Below are positions 22,019-33,159 of a stretch of DNA of 64,000 nucleotides, piece after piece. The translations under genes and the position numbers were made by a program. The notes beneath the pieces are model-generated. The model did not search any database, was not told the origin of the DNA, and saw nothing but the letters and a program-made list of their open reading frames with translations. Origin of the DNA: Protopterus annectens. Taxonomy: Eukaryota; Chordata; Ceratodontiformes; Protopteridae. Where the stretch lies: contig NC_056745.1 in the NCBI RefSeq assembly GCF_019279795.1, positions 512,600,728 through 512,664,727 on the forward strand, given 5' to 3'. The number at the start of each line of letters is the position of its first letter. Position 1 is the first letter of the stretch.

Positions 22019-23044
22019 TTATGGTGTAGTTAGGATCCCTTGCAATACAGCAGTGGCAAACCCTGCTCGGGATCTAGAGTATAGAGGTAAATTATAATGC
22101 TTGGCAAATGTATGCACGGAGGTCCAAGTAGCCGCCTCAATAATGTCCTTGGTTGCCACTCCTCGTAAGAAAGCTGTGGTAGTGGCTGTAGCCCTTGTAG
22201 AATGAGGTCTTATGTTCTGTGGAATTGGTTTTCCATGGTAGGAGTAACAGAATCTTATGCAATTTCCTATCCATTTGGAGATTGTCTGTTTGGAAATTGC
22301 TTTTCCTTCCCTTCCTGTTGCATAGGCTACTAAAAGCTGGTCAGTTTTTCTGTTACCTTTGGTTCTGTCCAGGTAGTAGCATAACTGTCTATGTACATCC
22401 AAGGTATGCAGCAGTCTTTCCCCCCTGTTCTGTGGATTGGGAAAGAAGGTAGGTAGGTGGGTTGCCTGGTTTAAAGACACTCTGGATACCACCTTAGGCA
22501 TAAATGTAGGATTAGTTCTCATGGACACTCTATCTTGATGGAAGATTATGAAGGCCTGTAGTTCCGAAACCCTCCTTGCTGAAGTAATTGCCAGTAGGAA
22601 AGCAGTTTTCCATGATAGGTGTCGATCTGCTGTTGCTGCTGGTTCAAATGGAGGGAGTGTCGATTTTTCTAGCACAAAGTTCAAGTCCCATGCTGGTAAT
22701 GGTGGTTTCCTAGGAGGTTTTACATTCTTGATCCCTCTGAGGAACTGCCTGAGTAGAGGATGCGAAAAGACAGGTGGATCGAAGCTGTATTCTGCTGAAA
22801 TAGCTGATGCATGTATCTTGATGGAGGAATAGGACAGGCCTGTATGTAGAAGCTCTGCCAAGTACTCCAGGATGTTAGCAATATCTATGTTCGACACATC
22901 TTTTCCTCTTTCAGTACTCCAAATGACAAACCTTTTCCATTTTCCTGCATAGTTCCTTCTTGTTGAAGGTCTGCGGGCTTCAAGGATAATGTCTTTAACC
23001 CTTTGGGATAAGTCTGGGTTAGTTGCTGTTATGTGATGTTCCAG
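22019..23044 (-). CDS. D2b tyrosine recombinase (ORF3), fully open frame
   Basis: A 342-codon frame without stops runs from the ORF2/ORF3 overlap (CTG at 23044) to the stop at 22019. The arm domain has IILEARRPSTRRNYAGKW; the catalytic domain has SARRVSELQAF (Arg I), an SKWIGNCIRFCYSYHGK block, HSTRATATTTAF (HxxR), ATWTSVHTFAKHYN (Trp, Tyr) and SRAGFATAVLQGIL. It would catalyse integration of the circular cDNA. There is no ATG at the overlap; ORF1/ORF2-coupled translation, CTG or a downstream codon would be needed. Two small in-frame deletions relative to D2a (LQ near TADRHLSW; five residues after ELQA) may weaken it. It is the most intact YR in the window. Confidence 0.8.
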   Translation of the reverse strand: MEHHITATNPDLSQRVKDIILEARRPSTRRNYAGKWKRFVIWSTERGKDVSNIDIANILEYLAELLHTGLSYSSIKIHASAISAEYSFDPPVFSHPLLRQFLRGIKNVKPPRKPPLPAWDLNFVLEKSTLPPFEPAATADRHLSWKTAFLLAITSARRVSELQAFIIFHQDRVSMRTNPTFMPKVVSRVSLNQATHLPTFFPNPQNRGERLLHTLDVHRQLCYYLDRTKGNRKTDQLLVAYATGREGKAISKQTISKWIGNCIRFCYSYHGKPIPQNIRPHSTRATATTTAFLRGVATKDIIEAATWTSVHTFAKHYNLPLYSRSRAGFATAVLQGILTTP

Positions 23045-25091
23045 GCAGTCAGTTGCAAGGTTTTAGGTTTGGGTGCATGATGTTGTAGTTGTTCTGAGTT
23101 AACATCAAAGGCATCAGGGTATTGACCACATTCTCCCCTGAGACATGCTCCTCAGCAATGGATACCAGTGTTGTCTTGGCCAATTCGGAGCTATCAGAAT
23201 TATCCTTGGACGTTCCTCTTTGGTTTTCAGTAGTACCTTGTGCATCAAAGGAAGAGGTGGAAATGCATATGCTGTCAGGCCTTTCCAACTGAAGGATAGA
23301 GAGTCCACCTTCCATGCAAGTGGATGGTATGTCCTTGTGCAGAATTTTTTGAGCTGGTGATTGAGTGAGGATGCGAATAGGTCTATTTGTGGCATTCCCC
23401 ATTTCTTTGTGATGGCCTTGAAGATGTCCGGGTGTAGCATCCATTCGTGAGCATCCGAGGTGGTTCTGCTCAACATGTCTGCTAGGGTGTTTTCTTTTCC
23501 CGGCACAAATATTGCCTGTAACTGGATGTTGTAGCTCAGAGCCATATTCCAAAGGTCCAGAGTCATTCTGCATAGGGGGTATGAATGAGTGCCTCCCTGT
23601 TTGTTGATGTACCACATGACTGTGGTGTTGTCTGTCCTTATCATTAAATGGCCTTCTTTGAGGAATGGTCTGAATTTCTGGATTGCTAGTTTTACTGCCA
23701 GCATTTCTTTTTGGTTTATGTGCAGGTGCAGCTGGTCTGGAGTCCACAATCCTTGTATGCATTTGCCCAACATGTGCGCTCCCCAGCCTAGGTCTGGGGC
23801 GTCCGTTGTGATGGTTTGGCTTGCTTGAAAGTTGTGGAAGGGCAAGCCTGGGTTTGACTGGCATGCTTGAGCCCACCATAGGAACTCCTGTTTCAGGCAT
23901 GGGATTAGTGGGATTTCGGTTTCTAAGCTGTGCCTGTGTTGAGACCATAAATTCTTTAGGTACCACTGTAGCTTTCTCATATGCAGTCTGGCATGGGGGA
24001 CCAGGATTATGCATGATGCCATGAAGCCCAAGGCCTGCAGTACTTTTCTTGCTGTTAGTTTGTTGTGCTTTGTTAATGCCAAGAAGTAAAGAGGAGTTGT
24101 TCTTGTTTTCTGCAGTTAGGAATGCCATTTGTTTTACTGTGTCCAATTCCGCACCCAAGAATTTTCTTGTCTGGGATGGTATCAGTCTTGACTTTTTTAA
24201 ATTGACTGTGTATCCCAGGGCTTGTAGTTAGCAAATGACTCTTTGTAAATCTGTTGTCAGCTTGCTTTTGTTGTCCGCTTGTAACAGGCAGTCGTCCAGG
24301 TATGGATAAATTTGGATTCCCTGTAGCCTGCAATGAGCGATTACTGATGCCAGGCATTTTGTGAATACTCTGGGCGCAGTAGATAAGCCAAAGGGCAATG
24401 CTGAGAATTGATAATGCTCTGATCCTGCAAGAAATCTGAGGTATCTTCTGCAATTTGGTCGTATGGGGACGTGCAGGTATGCCTCCTTGAGATCTAGAGT
24501 TACCAGCCAACACTCCTTGCCCAGCATGGGAAGAAGTTGCTGTAGGGTCAGCATTTTGAATTTTGGGACAATGATGCATTTGTTTAAGGCGGACAGGTCG
24601 AGAATAGGTCTCCAACTTTTCTCTTTTCTTGGTACTAGGAAGAGTCTGGAGTAGAATCCTTTGCCCTGTTCTGTTATTGGTACTCTTTCCACAGCTCTCA
24701 TCTTTGTTAATTGAGCTATCTGCTTTAGAGCTTCTGTTTTTTGATTTGGAGGTAGGTTTGGCATTCCTCTTTTTACTGGTAAGGTGTGGAAGTGGAACCT
24801 GTAGCCTTGGTCTATGGTTTGCAAAATCCACTTGTCTTTTGTGATATAGTGCCAATTTTTCGAAAATAAGGCTAACTTTCCGCCTAAAGGTGCTGCTATT
24901 TGCTCCCTGGTAGGCGGTGTCAGAGCCAAGTCACTGTGATTGTCCTGTTGCAGTGGCAGTGGTCGTGTCTGTGCCTCGCTGGTTATTGCCTTGCCACTGG
25001 CGTCCTCTGTAGGCACCTCCTCTGGATTGATTTCTGCCTCTAGAGCGTCTATTCCTGCCTCTGAGATTTTGAGGAGTCTGGAAAGGACCAA
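23030..25091 (-). pseudogene. D2b ORF2: RT, RNase H, MT-like module
   Basis: The RT part (25091-24228) is open, with APLGGKLALFSKNWHYITK, RPILDLSALNKCIIVPKF, VTLDLKEAYLHVPIRPN and YPYLDDCLLQAD. A TAG stop interrupts it right after the palm (near 24228). RNase H and the MT-like module (24082-23114) are open: ITTDAPDLGWGAH (Ser to Pro beside the first Asp), HINQKEMLAV, IRTDNTTVMWYIN, then DLFASSLNHQLKKFCTRTYH. A 1-nt loss near the end displaces the last residues before the ORF3 overlap. Confidence 0.75.
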
Positions 25092-26779
25092 TTTTTGGCA
25101 GGCCAGTTCCTGCTAAACCTTGGGGGCTGAACCTGTAAGAAATCCTTAACTGTTTGTACAGATTTTGCCTTCTCTTCCATTTTCTTCATTACTTGCTGAG
25201 CAGGGGTACCAAATAGACTGGCCTTATCCATAGGAGCAGCTGAGCAGGGGTACCAAATAGACTGGCCTTATCCATAGGAGCATCTAACAGCTTTGCTTTA
25301 ACATGATCCGGCAAGACCTGTTCTTTCAACCATGCATGCCTTCTTATCACTGTGCCAGTCATGGCTGATCTAAATAAAGCCTCCAGTGCATCATAGCCAC
25401 ATTTTAAAGAATGGTTACTAACCTGCTGAATGTTATTCACCATTTCTAAAACATATTTCTTATCTAAGGAGTCATCAGAGGACAGCTTCTTAGTTAACTG
25501 ATCAAGCATAAACTCTTGGTATTGGATCATATGAAACTGACAGTTTAAAGCTCTAGCTGAGAGAGTAGCAGAGGTGTAAACTTTTCCCCCCCATCTCTCT
25601 AAGGACCTGGATTCCCTTTCAGAAGGAGAGGGTTTTTGCTGAGGTCGAGGCTACTGCCTTAGGCCCCTGGGATATAGTCTCAGGATCTGCAAGTGGGGCC
25701 TTGTATAGGTGGTGATGAGTGTCTGGCACCCTGTAAAATCTATCTGGTTTGGCAGGGGCTGGAGGTAAAGTATCAGGAGCAGTGCAAACATCATTAAATG
25801 CATCATCCACAACAGGCAGAACTGGAGGTATAGCTAAGGGCCTATGTTGTGGTAAGTGCAGAAAGGTCCTAAGCCTTTTTCTTGAATCTGAGAAATCTTG
25901 TCCCTGCCATTGGAATTGTTCTCTCATGGCATGTAAGGTTTCCCCAAAGGAAAATTCCTCTGGTGGAGAGGCAGATGGAATGGATTCTTCAGCATCGGAA
26001 TCTTCATAAGTAGAAAAAGGAGCCTCTGGCTGATCTGTAATGTCTGAGTCATCCGAAGAATCAGAGGACACTGGCTCGGGGGGCTCTGCTCTAGGTCTCT
26101 TTTCTGGAGGCTGAGAGGCCCTGTCTGGGTGAGATTGGGATCCCCTAATTAAGGATATTAAATCCTCTGCCAGAGTAAGCATTTGTGAACTAGAAGTGGG
26201 CCTATGTGAGGAGGGCTTAACAGGCACTGATTTAACAGTTTTGGCTGCTTTAGCCCTGGCAAAGGCCTTAATAGACATGGCTGCAGGAGGCCTAGCAGCA
26301 CCACGTGCTGGGGTAGAGACATCCAAAGGGATGGTGTCTGATAATTCACTAGGAACCACAGTAGTAGGCAAAACTTCAGGGGCCGATTCAACTAAGGTAG
26401 CAGGAGCCTCAGTAGTAGTCATGGATTCGGCTGAAGATTGACCCGTTTTCTCGGTTTCGGCCGAAACCGAGACACTCGTGGCTTGCTTAACCGTGGTTTC
26501 GGCCGAAACCGCGGACCGCGAGTGTCGGTCTTTTTCTTTGCGGTTTTTAACAATTTGGGTAGTCGGAGGATCCGACGGCATAATGTACGCAAAATCTGAG
26601 CCGAAAAACTGTTCAGCAAACTCCGACCGACGCATAAGCGTTCGTCGGTTGAAGGAAGCACAGGCTAAACAGGCTGCTACGTCGTGGTCTGGGCCTAAAC
26701 AAGGTAGGCAGTAAGAGTGGAAATCTTTATGAGGTATTTGTTTCCCACAAGTTAAACAGTTATTTACTTTTTCTGACAT
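24945..26779 (-). pseudogene. D2b gag-like ORF1
   Basis: It starts at 26779 (MSEKVNNCLTCGKQIPHK) with an intact cluster CLTC..H..CLPC..PDHD..CLAC. It is open to about 25619, where a deletion shifts the frame, and is disrupted again by a 44-bp tandem duplication (25196-25283). The frame is also open upstream of the ATG through the leader to 27064. The C-terminal end position is approximate. Confidence 0.7.
25196..25283. repeat. 44-bp tandem duplication in D2b gag
   Basis: GCTGAGCAGGGGTACCAAAT through CCATAGGAGCA occurs twice in direct succession, once in D2a (about 16497-16545). Forty-four is not a multiple of three, so it shifts the gag frame. The copies look identical, so the event is recent. 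Confidence 0.85.
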
Positions 26780-27119
26780 CGGCTGAGGCAAGAAAGAGTC
26801 CCCCAACGGGTACTTAGCTTTTAGAAGTCTTCGAAGTAGTATTCGGTAGTAGTAATCTCTGGATCTGACCGACCGGCACTTGCGAACAGCTTCTGCTTCG
26901 GGCGCCACGCGGCAAGAAAGACTGAGGAAAATGGCGTCGGCTGATGCCTTTATACCCGAAGACCAGCAGAGATGACGTCGGGTGAAGTGCGACATCAGCC
27001 GAAGCCGGACCCAGACTTTGAAATCCGGCCAACCGAAGGGCTGCCTGACGACAGGACAACCCATTTGTTATGACTGCAGATGCATCCTTGAAGGACATCA
27101 GTAGGGACAGTACCAGAGC

Positions 27120-28181
27120 TTTCAGACATGGTTTTGGGTGGAGGATTGGGTTGCCTGGTCAATGACCCTTGGAGGATAGACCTGGAAAGCCCTGCCCTAG
27201 CTCTAGAGACTAGGTCCAGTTTGTAATGTCTGGTGAAGGTGTAGACAGAAGTCCAAGTGACAGCTTCCAGGATGGAAGCGTAGTCAATTCCTTTGAAAAA
27301 GGCAGCTGAGGAAACAGCTGCCATGGTAGAGTGAGGTTTGACTTGTCCGTGTAGGGATTTTCCATGGAAGGAGTAGCATAGGTTAATGGATTTAGAAATC
27401 CATGAGGAAATGGTTTGCTTGGAGACTGCCTTCCCTAGGGCTCTGGGATGGAAGGAGACAAAGTTGATCTGATTTTTTGATAAGTTTACCTTTGTCTAAA
27501 TAGTAACTCAATTGTCTGGACATCCAAGGAATGGAGTCTCCTTTCCGAGAAATTTTGTGGTTGAGGGCAAAAATCTGGGAGATTGATGGCCTGGTTTAGT
27601 GAAAGCTAATTAACCACCTTCGGCATAAAAGAAGGGTTGGTCCTTAGGGCAACTCTATCCTTGTGGAAAATAAGGTAAGAAAGAGGTAACCTTGACGGCT
27701 TGGATCTCAGATACCTTCCTAGCGGATGTAAGGGCCACTAGTAGAACTGTTTTTAGTGTGCTAACCTTTAGGGATACTGAATGAGCTGGCTCAAAGTGTG
27801 GCAATGTAAGTTTTTCTAGTACAAAGTTAAGATCCCAAGGGGGAGGGGCAGGTTTTTCCTGGGAAGCCTGAGATGAAGCACTCCCATGAGGAAAAATGTT
27901 TGGCCTCCAGTCTAGAAGCCAGAGGAGGGGAGATTGGCAGACAGGCAGAGATAGCAGATAAATGCACTTTGACGTATGAAATGTGTTAGTCCTGCGTGCA
28001 GCAGCTCACACAAATAGGAAAGGACTATAGGAATCGAGGTAGAGGGTCCTGGTTTTTCCGTTGACACCAGTGGGAGAGAATCTGTTCCATTGGATACACA
28101 GTTTCTCCTAGTACTAGGTTTTCTGGCCTCCTGCAGAACATTCAGTACATCCCCTGAGTATAGGTGTCTGTAGGGGATCAA
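27120..28181 (-). pseudogene. D4b tyrosine recombinase remnant
   Basis: The N-terminal part is at 28181-27912 (VLQEARKPSTRRNCVSN) and the C-terminal catalytic part at 27324-26995 (SILEAVTWTSVYTFTRHYKL, ARAGLSRSILQG). Catalytic Trp and Tyr are visible, but the His/Arg box and middle are frameshifted. It is more diverged than D1-D3, sharing motif order rather than close sequence. Confidence 0.6.
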
Positions 28182-28219
28182 AACCCTATCACCCCCTACT
28201 GTTATGAATACTGCAACAT

Positions 28220-28958
28220 TTGACTAGGAGGCCATCTTCTACTTCCTGAAGCTCTTTTAAGATATAATCATGTTTAAAATAAAAAGCAGGCACAAACTTA
28301 AAACAGAAAAAAAATTACACTGTTAGTAAAGTATAGACCACAACTATAAAGGACCAGTAATGTGAAGACTGATCAAGCACACTCAACTTAAGCATGGGAA
28401 TATGCTCTAAAAGGGATTAGCAACTTCAAAGTAGTTTTGCAGGCCTTCCACCTATGCGACCCAAGAAAAAAGGGACAAGTCCCCCAAAAAAGTGAAACTG
28501 AGTATATATTCAACATAGGAACTAAAAATCTCAAAACGTAGAAGTTATTCAGTTTTTTTTTGCTAAAAAAAAATTTACAATTTGCTGAACAATGATCCAT
28601 CCATATGCAAAAGTGACAAGATCTGTGGAGTAATGCCACATAAGGGGATTATGGGTGGGAAAGTTTTAAACTAGCTTTAAAAGCTGTAGCATTGGTAATG
28701 CCAGAGGAGACAAATGATCTATTAGTCAGCTCATACGGACCAGATGAACAGGACACAAGTATTTGTTTTGCATGAGGTATTCCCTGCCTGTGCTTTTTAC
28801 GATCACATCAAAATATCTAAACAAGTGTGAAATGGAATAAACATGCAAATTTAACCACCACTGGCAACAAAACTGGCTAACAAACCTCTATAATGAAAAA
28901 CGAGGAAAAGGGCAGTGAATAAAAGTCTACTAAACTACTTAAAAGCAGCACTACTGAC
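28220..28958. other. Host intron, unique sequence
   Basis: This is AT-rich sequence with no match to the DIRS families and no ORF of note. It begins after the D4b edge (CTGCAACAT then TTGACTAGG). On the minus strand it is the intron downstream of the CPSF6-like exon. The next CPSF6 exon, expected to begin by completing a Gly codon, is not visible here. Confidence 0.5.
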
Positions 28959-29074
28959 CAGCACTTGCATCAGAAACAGCCCTGGAAATGGCACTACTAG
29001 AGATTGCTCGATTTCTGTTCATGATCTCCTCAAACTCTGCCTCACTCAGAGGTGGCCTTGTTGAATCCAGGTCC
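28959..29074 (-). CDS. CPSF6: Internal exon of CPSF6 (cleavage factor Im 68 kDa subunit)
   Basis: On the minus strand a pyrimidine-rich tract ending TTCTGGCAG precedes the exon, and GCTG|GTCAGT forms the donor. The exon of 116 bp reads, in one frame, [18 protein letters not shown] then [21 protein letters not shown]. This is the hallmark block between the Pro-rich region and the C-terminal RS-like domain of CPSF6. The paralogue CPSF7 has a similar but, as I recall it, distinguishably different block. The donor splits the final Gly codon after its first base; the first exon base completes the preceding codon. CPSF6 binds CPSF5/NUDT21 and directs poly(A) site choice in the nucleus. The near-perfect conservation and sound splice sites argue for a live exon, not a processed pseudogene. 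Confidence 0.85.
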
Positions 29075-30574
29075 CTGCCAGAAGAGAGAATCGCAACAGT
29101 TATACAATGAAAAAGCCATAGTAAATACTTAGACACAAGCACCAAGTCCTTCTCTGTACAAATTCAATAACGTGAAAAATAAAAGTGGAAAACTAGAAAT
29201 GAGTTATCAAGCCAGACAAACTGTAATAACAGAGATCTTTGCCTATCTACCAAGCTAGACAAAACTGTAGATTTTTTTTACTAAGTACAATTGTGCAACG
29301 AAGATCTCTAAAGTAGATGAAGTCTCAATAACCTGCCAGAATCTGAGCTAAGTGCACACCCCACCCCAGGACTACCTCATGCTGTTTTCTACAAAGATGG
29401 CATTAAGCCTTGCTATCTTAAGATCTTTCCCAGAGCAGATGAAGTGCACATGAGAGGGGTTCCTACAATAACCTGAGCCATACAAGTTCCAACATTTGCA
29501 AAAATGTAGTCTTCAGGGAGCACTAGCAAATGGTGAATGGCAGTGACTCCCCAACCATCACAATGGCGTAAGTGTACTAAATTCTTTTTATGGATCACTT
29601 TCGCAATCAAGCTAAGACTACTGCCCAAATAAACCCCCCACCAGCGCTAGGTAGTTAGCCAAGATCCAACAGCAAAGCTGCCTGGCTCCAGACTGAATGC
29701 CTAATCTACAGCACTGAGTGGAAGTGTATGTACCTCATGGATGTCTTACGGGAGGATGCACCCCCCCCCCCCAAAAAAAAAAAAAAAAAAAAGGACTGTT
29801 CTGCTGCAAGCAGTAAACTATCCATTTGGAACCTCATTTAGTAGCAGATTTTATCCAAATAAGCTGCTGACCTGGCCTACCAGGGTTTTGTTTTACTAAG
29901 GTAATGTCATTTGTCTGAAGGCACTCGTGTTTTAGATTTTATTAGTTTATGGGTAACAAAAAGAAAGCCTTTGTTTTTCTTTTACCATCTCTGTGGTTCC
30001 AATAAATTTGTCATGTTAATCGTGAAATCAATGTTACAGCCATAGACACTACTACACATCAAAACCAAATCACAGGAAGATTTAGTTGCAAATATAGCCT
30101 ATGCATGTACCCTGACTGATGCCTAAAACAAGCCTGCTTTAAAAATGTGCAACAGCCAATTGAGAGCCACAGACAGAGCTTAAATGGGTTACCAGCCTGT
30201 TCAGGCGCTAGTGGGATAACGCCCTCCACATTTTTTTTTTGCCTACCCCAATGTTAAAAATGTCCTCAGAAAACATGCGACTGGAGGGGATGAGCCCTAC
30301 ATCTTCAGGTTGGAATATATGATAAACCTGTCCTGAAACTGAATGGCTACATGTTGGAGTAGCACCAGTAGTTTTTCTCTGGCAAGTCTTAGCAGGAAGG
30401 ACCAGTGCTGGCCAGGTCAGAAGGAAATTAAAATCTTCAGCCTGTCTTCCTTAATCTTTTGCAACATTTGTCCTTTGTTCACCAGGTTAGCCCCTTAAGA
30501 CTGGTGGCCTCCTCTTGGAGACTCAATATAGTATTTACACTGCTGGGATAATCTAGCCAGAGCATCAGGTAAAA
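29075..30574. other. Host intron upstream of the CPSF6 exon
   Basis: Non-repetitive, AT-rich sequence with no convincing exon. It has a C-run followed by an A-run at about 29760-29793 (low complexity) and short T-runs. A 71-codon minus-strand frame at 29628-29413 has no recognisable domain and is likely chance. Confidence 0.45.
29760..29793. repeat. Low-complexity poly(C)/poly(A) run
   Basis: A block of about 14 C is followed directly by about 20 A. It is probably slippage-prone; the A-run could mark the tail of an old minus- or plus-strand insertion, but no element is recognisable beside it. Confidence 0.6.
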
Positions 30575-30835
30575 AATTGTTTTGTAAATTCTTACCATAA
30601 CCATAGATGTCCTCTTCCATGTTGCAGTATTCTTGTTGTGCAATTTCCCGCCGCAGGCGACCAGTACGTCTGCTCCTATACAACAGCTTCAGGTTGGGTG
30701 TTGCAGCTGTGTGGGACATCACACGTAATGCCATAAAGCAGGGGCATTAAATGTGACATCTGCACTCTCAGACCAAGGAACTTTTCAGCCATAGACTACA
30801 GACACATCATGTGCTTCGCTCCAACAAAAACATGG
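30575..30835. repeat. D4c: solitary family D4 terminal repeat
   Basis: The sequence starts AAAATTGTTTTGTAAATTC, then CATAGATGTCCTCTTCCATG and TTGCAGTATTC. This matches the D4d left end at 52677-52760. It continues to GACATCTGCACTCTCAGACC and ATGTGCTTCGCTCC, the reverse complement of the D4a right ITR (20510-20580). No YR or gag sequence follows, so this is a lone end left after deletion, or a 5' stub of a plus-oriented copy. Confidence 0.6.
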
Positions 30836-31889
30836 GCAGGGGTTCTTCTAATTATCTTGCTAAAGCTTGGTTTGTTGTAGCAACTCACAGCTGATGTCAA
30901 CAAAAAAAGCAACATACTCAGGAGTGCAGCACATGTCCAATATTCCACTGCTGTGCCAGCAATTTGAAAAACAGCGGAGTAGAAATAACTCCTACGGATG
31001 AACGAAAAGCAAGGACAAACAAATAGGTGAGGTAAAGAAAAGGATTGTGGGCACCTGGAACAGAACTACTTGAACTGTATTTTCTAGAGAAGCAAAATGA
31101 CCTTCTGCACTATTCGCCATGCAGCTGATCCCAGTTCTTTTCCTTGTTTCCTATGTCTACATAAACTGACGCCCCTCGACTCTCTACAAGGGTTGGGGCC
31201 ACAGGGGAGATAGAGGCATGCTGGGACAGTGTTATACTGTTGTCACAGGGTTCTCAACTTAATCCCCACCCTTGCACACTAGTAACATTAGGAGGCATCA
31301 ATGACTGCCCTCACTTCCACAAAGGCCAACGTTAACTAGCTTCAATGACCACCCTTCAGCAGTGCACCACAGTAGTTTCCACAATCTCCAAGGAAATATC
31401 ATGTGCACTCTGGACATGCCTCCACCCAAATACGCACACCTATCCTCACCTGTCAAACACCTCAGACAACCAAGCCACTAACTGAACCCGGGTCATCTGG
31501 GTTCTCTACACAACAGCACTGGAGTCTTACTAGTACCTTGACAAACTAGAAAGACTTTTCAATATTCATGCATTGGAGTCAGAGAAAGACCTGCACGGAG
31601 GTTAGCTCAGAGTTTTGTGCTGCCTCTCACATCTGTATCTTGCCTACTTTACAGACTAGCTGTAGAGTGCCACCTTGTTTATGCTCCACACGACTACGGT
31701 AGTTTGTTCTGATGCTCAGGGGGCTAACTGCCAAATGTGCCAGCAAGCTTTTATAAGATAATGAAATGAAAGATCCACTGGACTGGAGCAAGAATGAATT
31801 GAAGATGGTGCCAGCCAACTACCCTTTACACAAACATCCAAACCTCAGAAGGGGAAGAAGTCCATCAGGCCATGGGCAAAGATAAAAGC
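30836..31889. other. Host intron, no gene seen
   Basis: Mixed-composition sequence without long ORFs or matches to the repeats in this window. I see no supportable exon. Confidence 0.4.
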
Positions 31890-32195
31890 TATAGTATTCA
31901 GGATGACTCCAAGTTTCCGCAGGCAGGAAGCCCCAAGTAAAAGTGGAATAACTCTTTGTAAATATGTAAATATATTTTTAGTCTGTAAAAATATTGATAT
32001 GTATATTACGATGTGTTTGCATTTCTGCTCTCACCAACGTTCTTGTATAACTGATTTTGACCATATTTTTAACTCAAATGTTTGATTCTCTGTAAACTTT
32101 TTTTTCTTGGAGCTTTCCTCCTCAGGTCTCCACTGAAAATGGACCACAAGCCCAGCTGGACAAACCCAGTTAAATGTGAATAAAAATAAATAAAA
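31890..32195 (+). mobile_element. LINE 3' tail (CR1/L2-like)
   Basis: The 3' end CTCCACTGAAAATGGACC, then CCCAGTTAAATGTG and AATAAAAATAAATAAAAT, parallels the tail at 1081-1143. The upstream part is AT-rich UTR without coding content. The left boundary is uncertain. Confidence 0.5.
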
Positions 32196-33150
32196 TATGA
32201 ATGACATCCAGAGTTACCCAATCTTTTAAGAGGATTACCAATAAACTTTGGACTGCTTTAACCTTGTACTTAGAAAATAAAATAAAACAAAATACAACAT
32301 ATGTACAGCTCCGACTTGTGTGACAAAGTCCAGAAGGTTTACAATTGTTGCTTGAAAGTGTTTGCATAAATATTTTTACATCCCAAGCAGACTTCCACCC
32401 CCCCCGGGTGCAAAGAGTTGGCAGATTTTAAACATTCCCAACAGAACACACTGTCAGAAATATTGGGGGGGGGGGGCGCGAATGGCTGTAACTAGGTAAT
32501 AATTCTTCTGCGCTGGTGCACATGATCTCAACTCCCAGACACAGAATAGCCTTAAGTTTAATTCTAATAGCTGCCAAAAAAAGCAACTGCTAGAAAATGG
32601 AAATCAAAATCTAAACCCACTATATGAAGTTATGAAAACTGCGAAAAACTGGAAATGGAAACTTTTGTAAAGGGAAGGAGCAAATTAGATAGAAAAATGG
32701 AATCTGTGAACAATACAAGCAAAATAATGCTCAGGAGCAGCAAGTTAAGGTACAGCATGAATTAAACAATTTATGTAATACTGGACTAAATGAGAGTTGT
32801 AAAGAAAATCTATGCATAATGCATGTAAATGAAAAATGTTATCACGGTTTTCTTTTCAATTAATGTCTGTTTTAAGTAAGTGGTGTTTAAAAAATGACAT
32901 TCAAAACCCACTGGTCCTGAATGCCCTATCCTACCATCTGATATACAATCCTAGAAACCCTCCTCTCCCAAACGGGTGGTAGACTGTTCAGAATTTGGGG
33001 GGGGGGTGCAGAATGGCTAAGCTACTTTGGTAAATCATGGCCCTGACAGTGAAAATTCTTAAGGTTTGCTTATTTTCTGCACTTTCATCACTCTCCCTTC
33101 ATAGGCATAAATTTGCCTTCGCTAGCAGAAAGGACAAGAGTTCAGTAGTC
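32196..33150. other. Host intron, with G-runs
   Basis: Mostly unique sequence. A 12-base or longer G-run lies at about 32465-32477 and another at about 32997-33006. No exon or repeat family is recognised. Confidence 0.4.
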
Positions 33151-33159
33151 CCCCCTGCT

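Larger units (their letters stand above)
21468..27098 (-). mobile_element. DIRS element D2b, full length, inserted in D4b
   Basis: This is a 5.63-kb D2 copy with left terminus AGTACAGTTTTGTACC at 21468 and right terminus GAAGGACAT ending at 27098. Left ITR has GGGTATAAAG at 21640-21649, the ICR is at 21884-21980, ORF3 at 22019-23044, ORF2 to about 25091, gag to 26779, and the right ITR has its TATA box at 26948-26957. It is close to D2a in all parts, with a 44-bp tandem duplication in gag as its main structural lesion. Confidence 0.9.
21261..28219. mobile_element. D4b: fold-back derivative of family D4, split by D2b
   Basis: The left arm (21261-21467) on the plus strand reads GTTGCAGTATTCATAACAG then GGGTGATAGGGTTTTGATCC. 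The right arm (27099-28219) ends with the reverse complement of the same junction (about 28088-28219). Both arms thus begin with a piece of D4 terminus fused to YR coding sequence, in opposite orientation. The longer right arm carries a degenerate YR (27120-28181). The centre, TTGCAGTATTCATA then CAGTAGGGACAGTACC, resembles the D4 ICR of D4d (53080-53105) and is where D2b inserted. Confidence 0.55.

Noticed and set aside
28959..29074. Assignment of the host exon to CPSF7
   Set aside because: The block is very similar in both paralogues, but the [19 protein letters not shown] and SDASAG residues fit CPSF6 better from what I know of the families. A database comparison would settle it.
29413..29628. 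Minus-strand 71-codon ORF in host intron
   Set aside because: No recognisable domain, no splice-site support and composition like the surrounding non-coding DNA.
30495..30734. Minus-strand 79-codon ORF (CNMEEDIYGYGKN) as a possible host exon
   Set aside because: It coincides with the D4 terminal repeat, whose sequence recurs at 52690-52760 and 53000-53040, so it is repeat-derived.
32465..33006. G-runs as quadruplex or regulatory elements
   Set aside because: They are single homopolymer tracts without the four spaced G-runs expected, and probably slippage or assembly-sensitive sequence.
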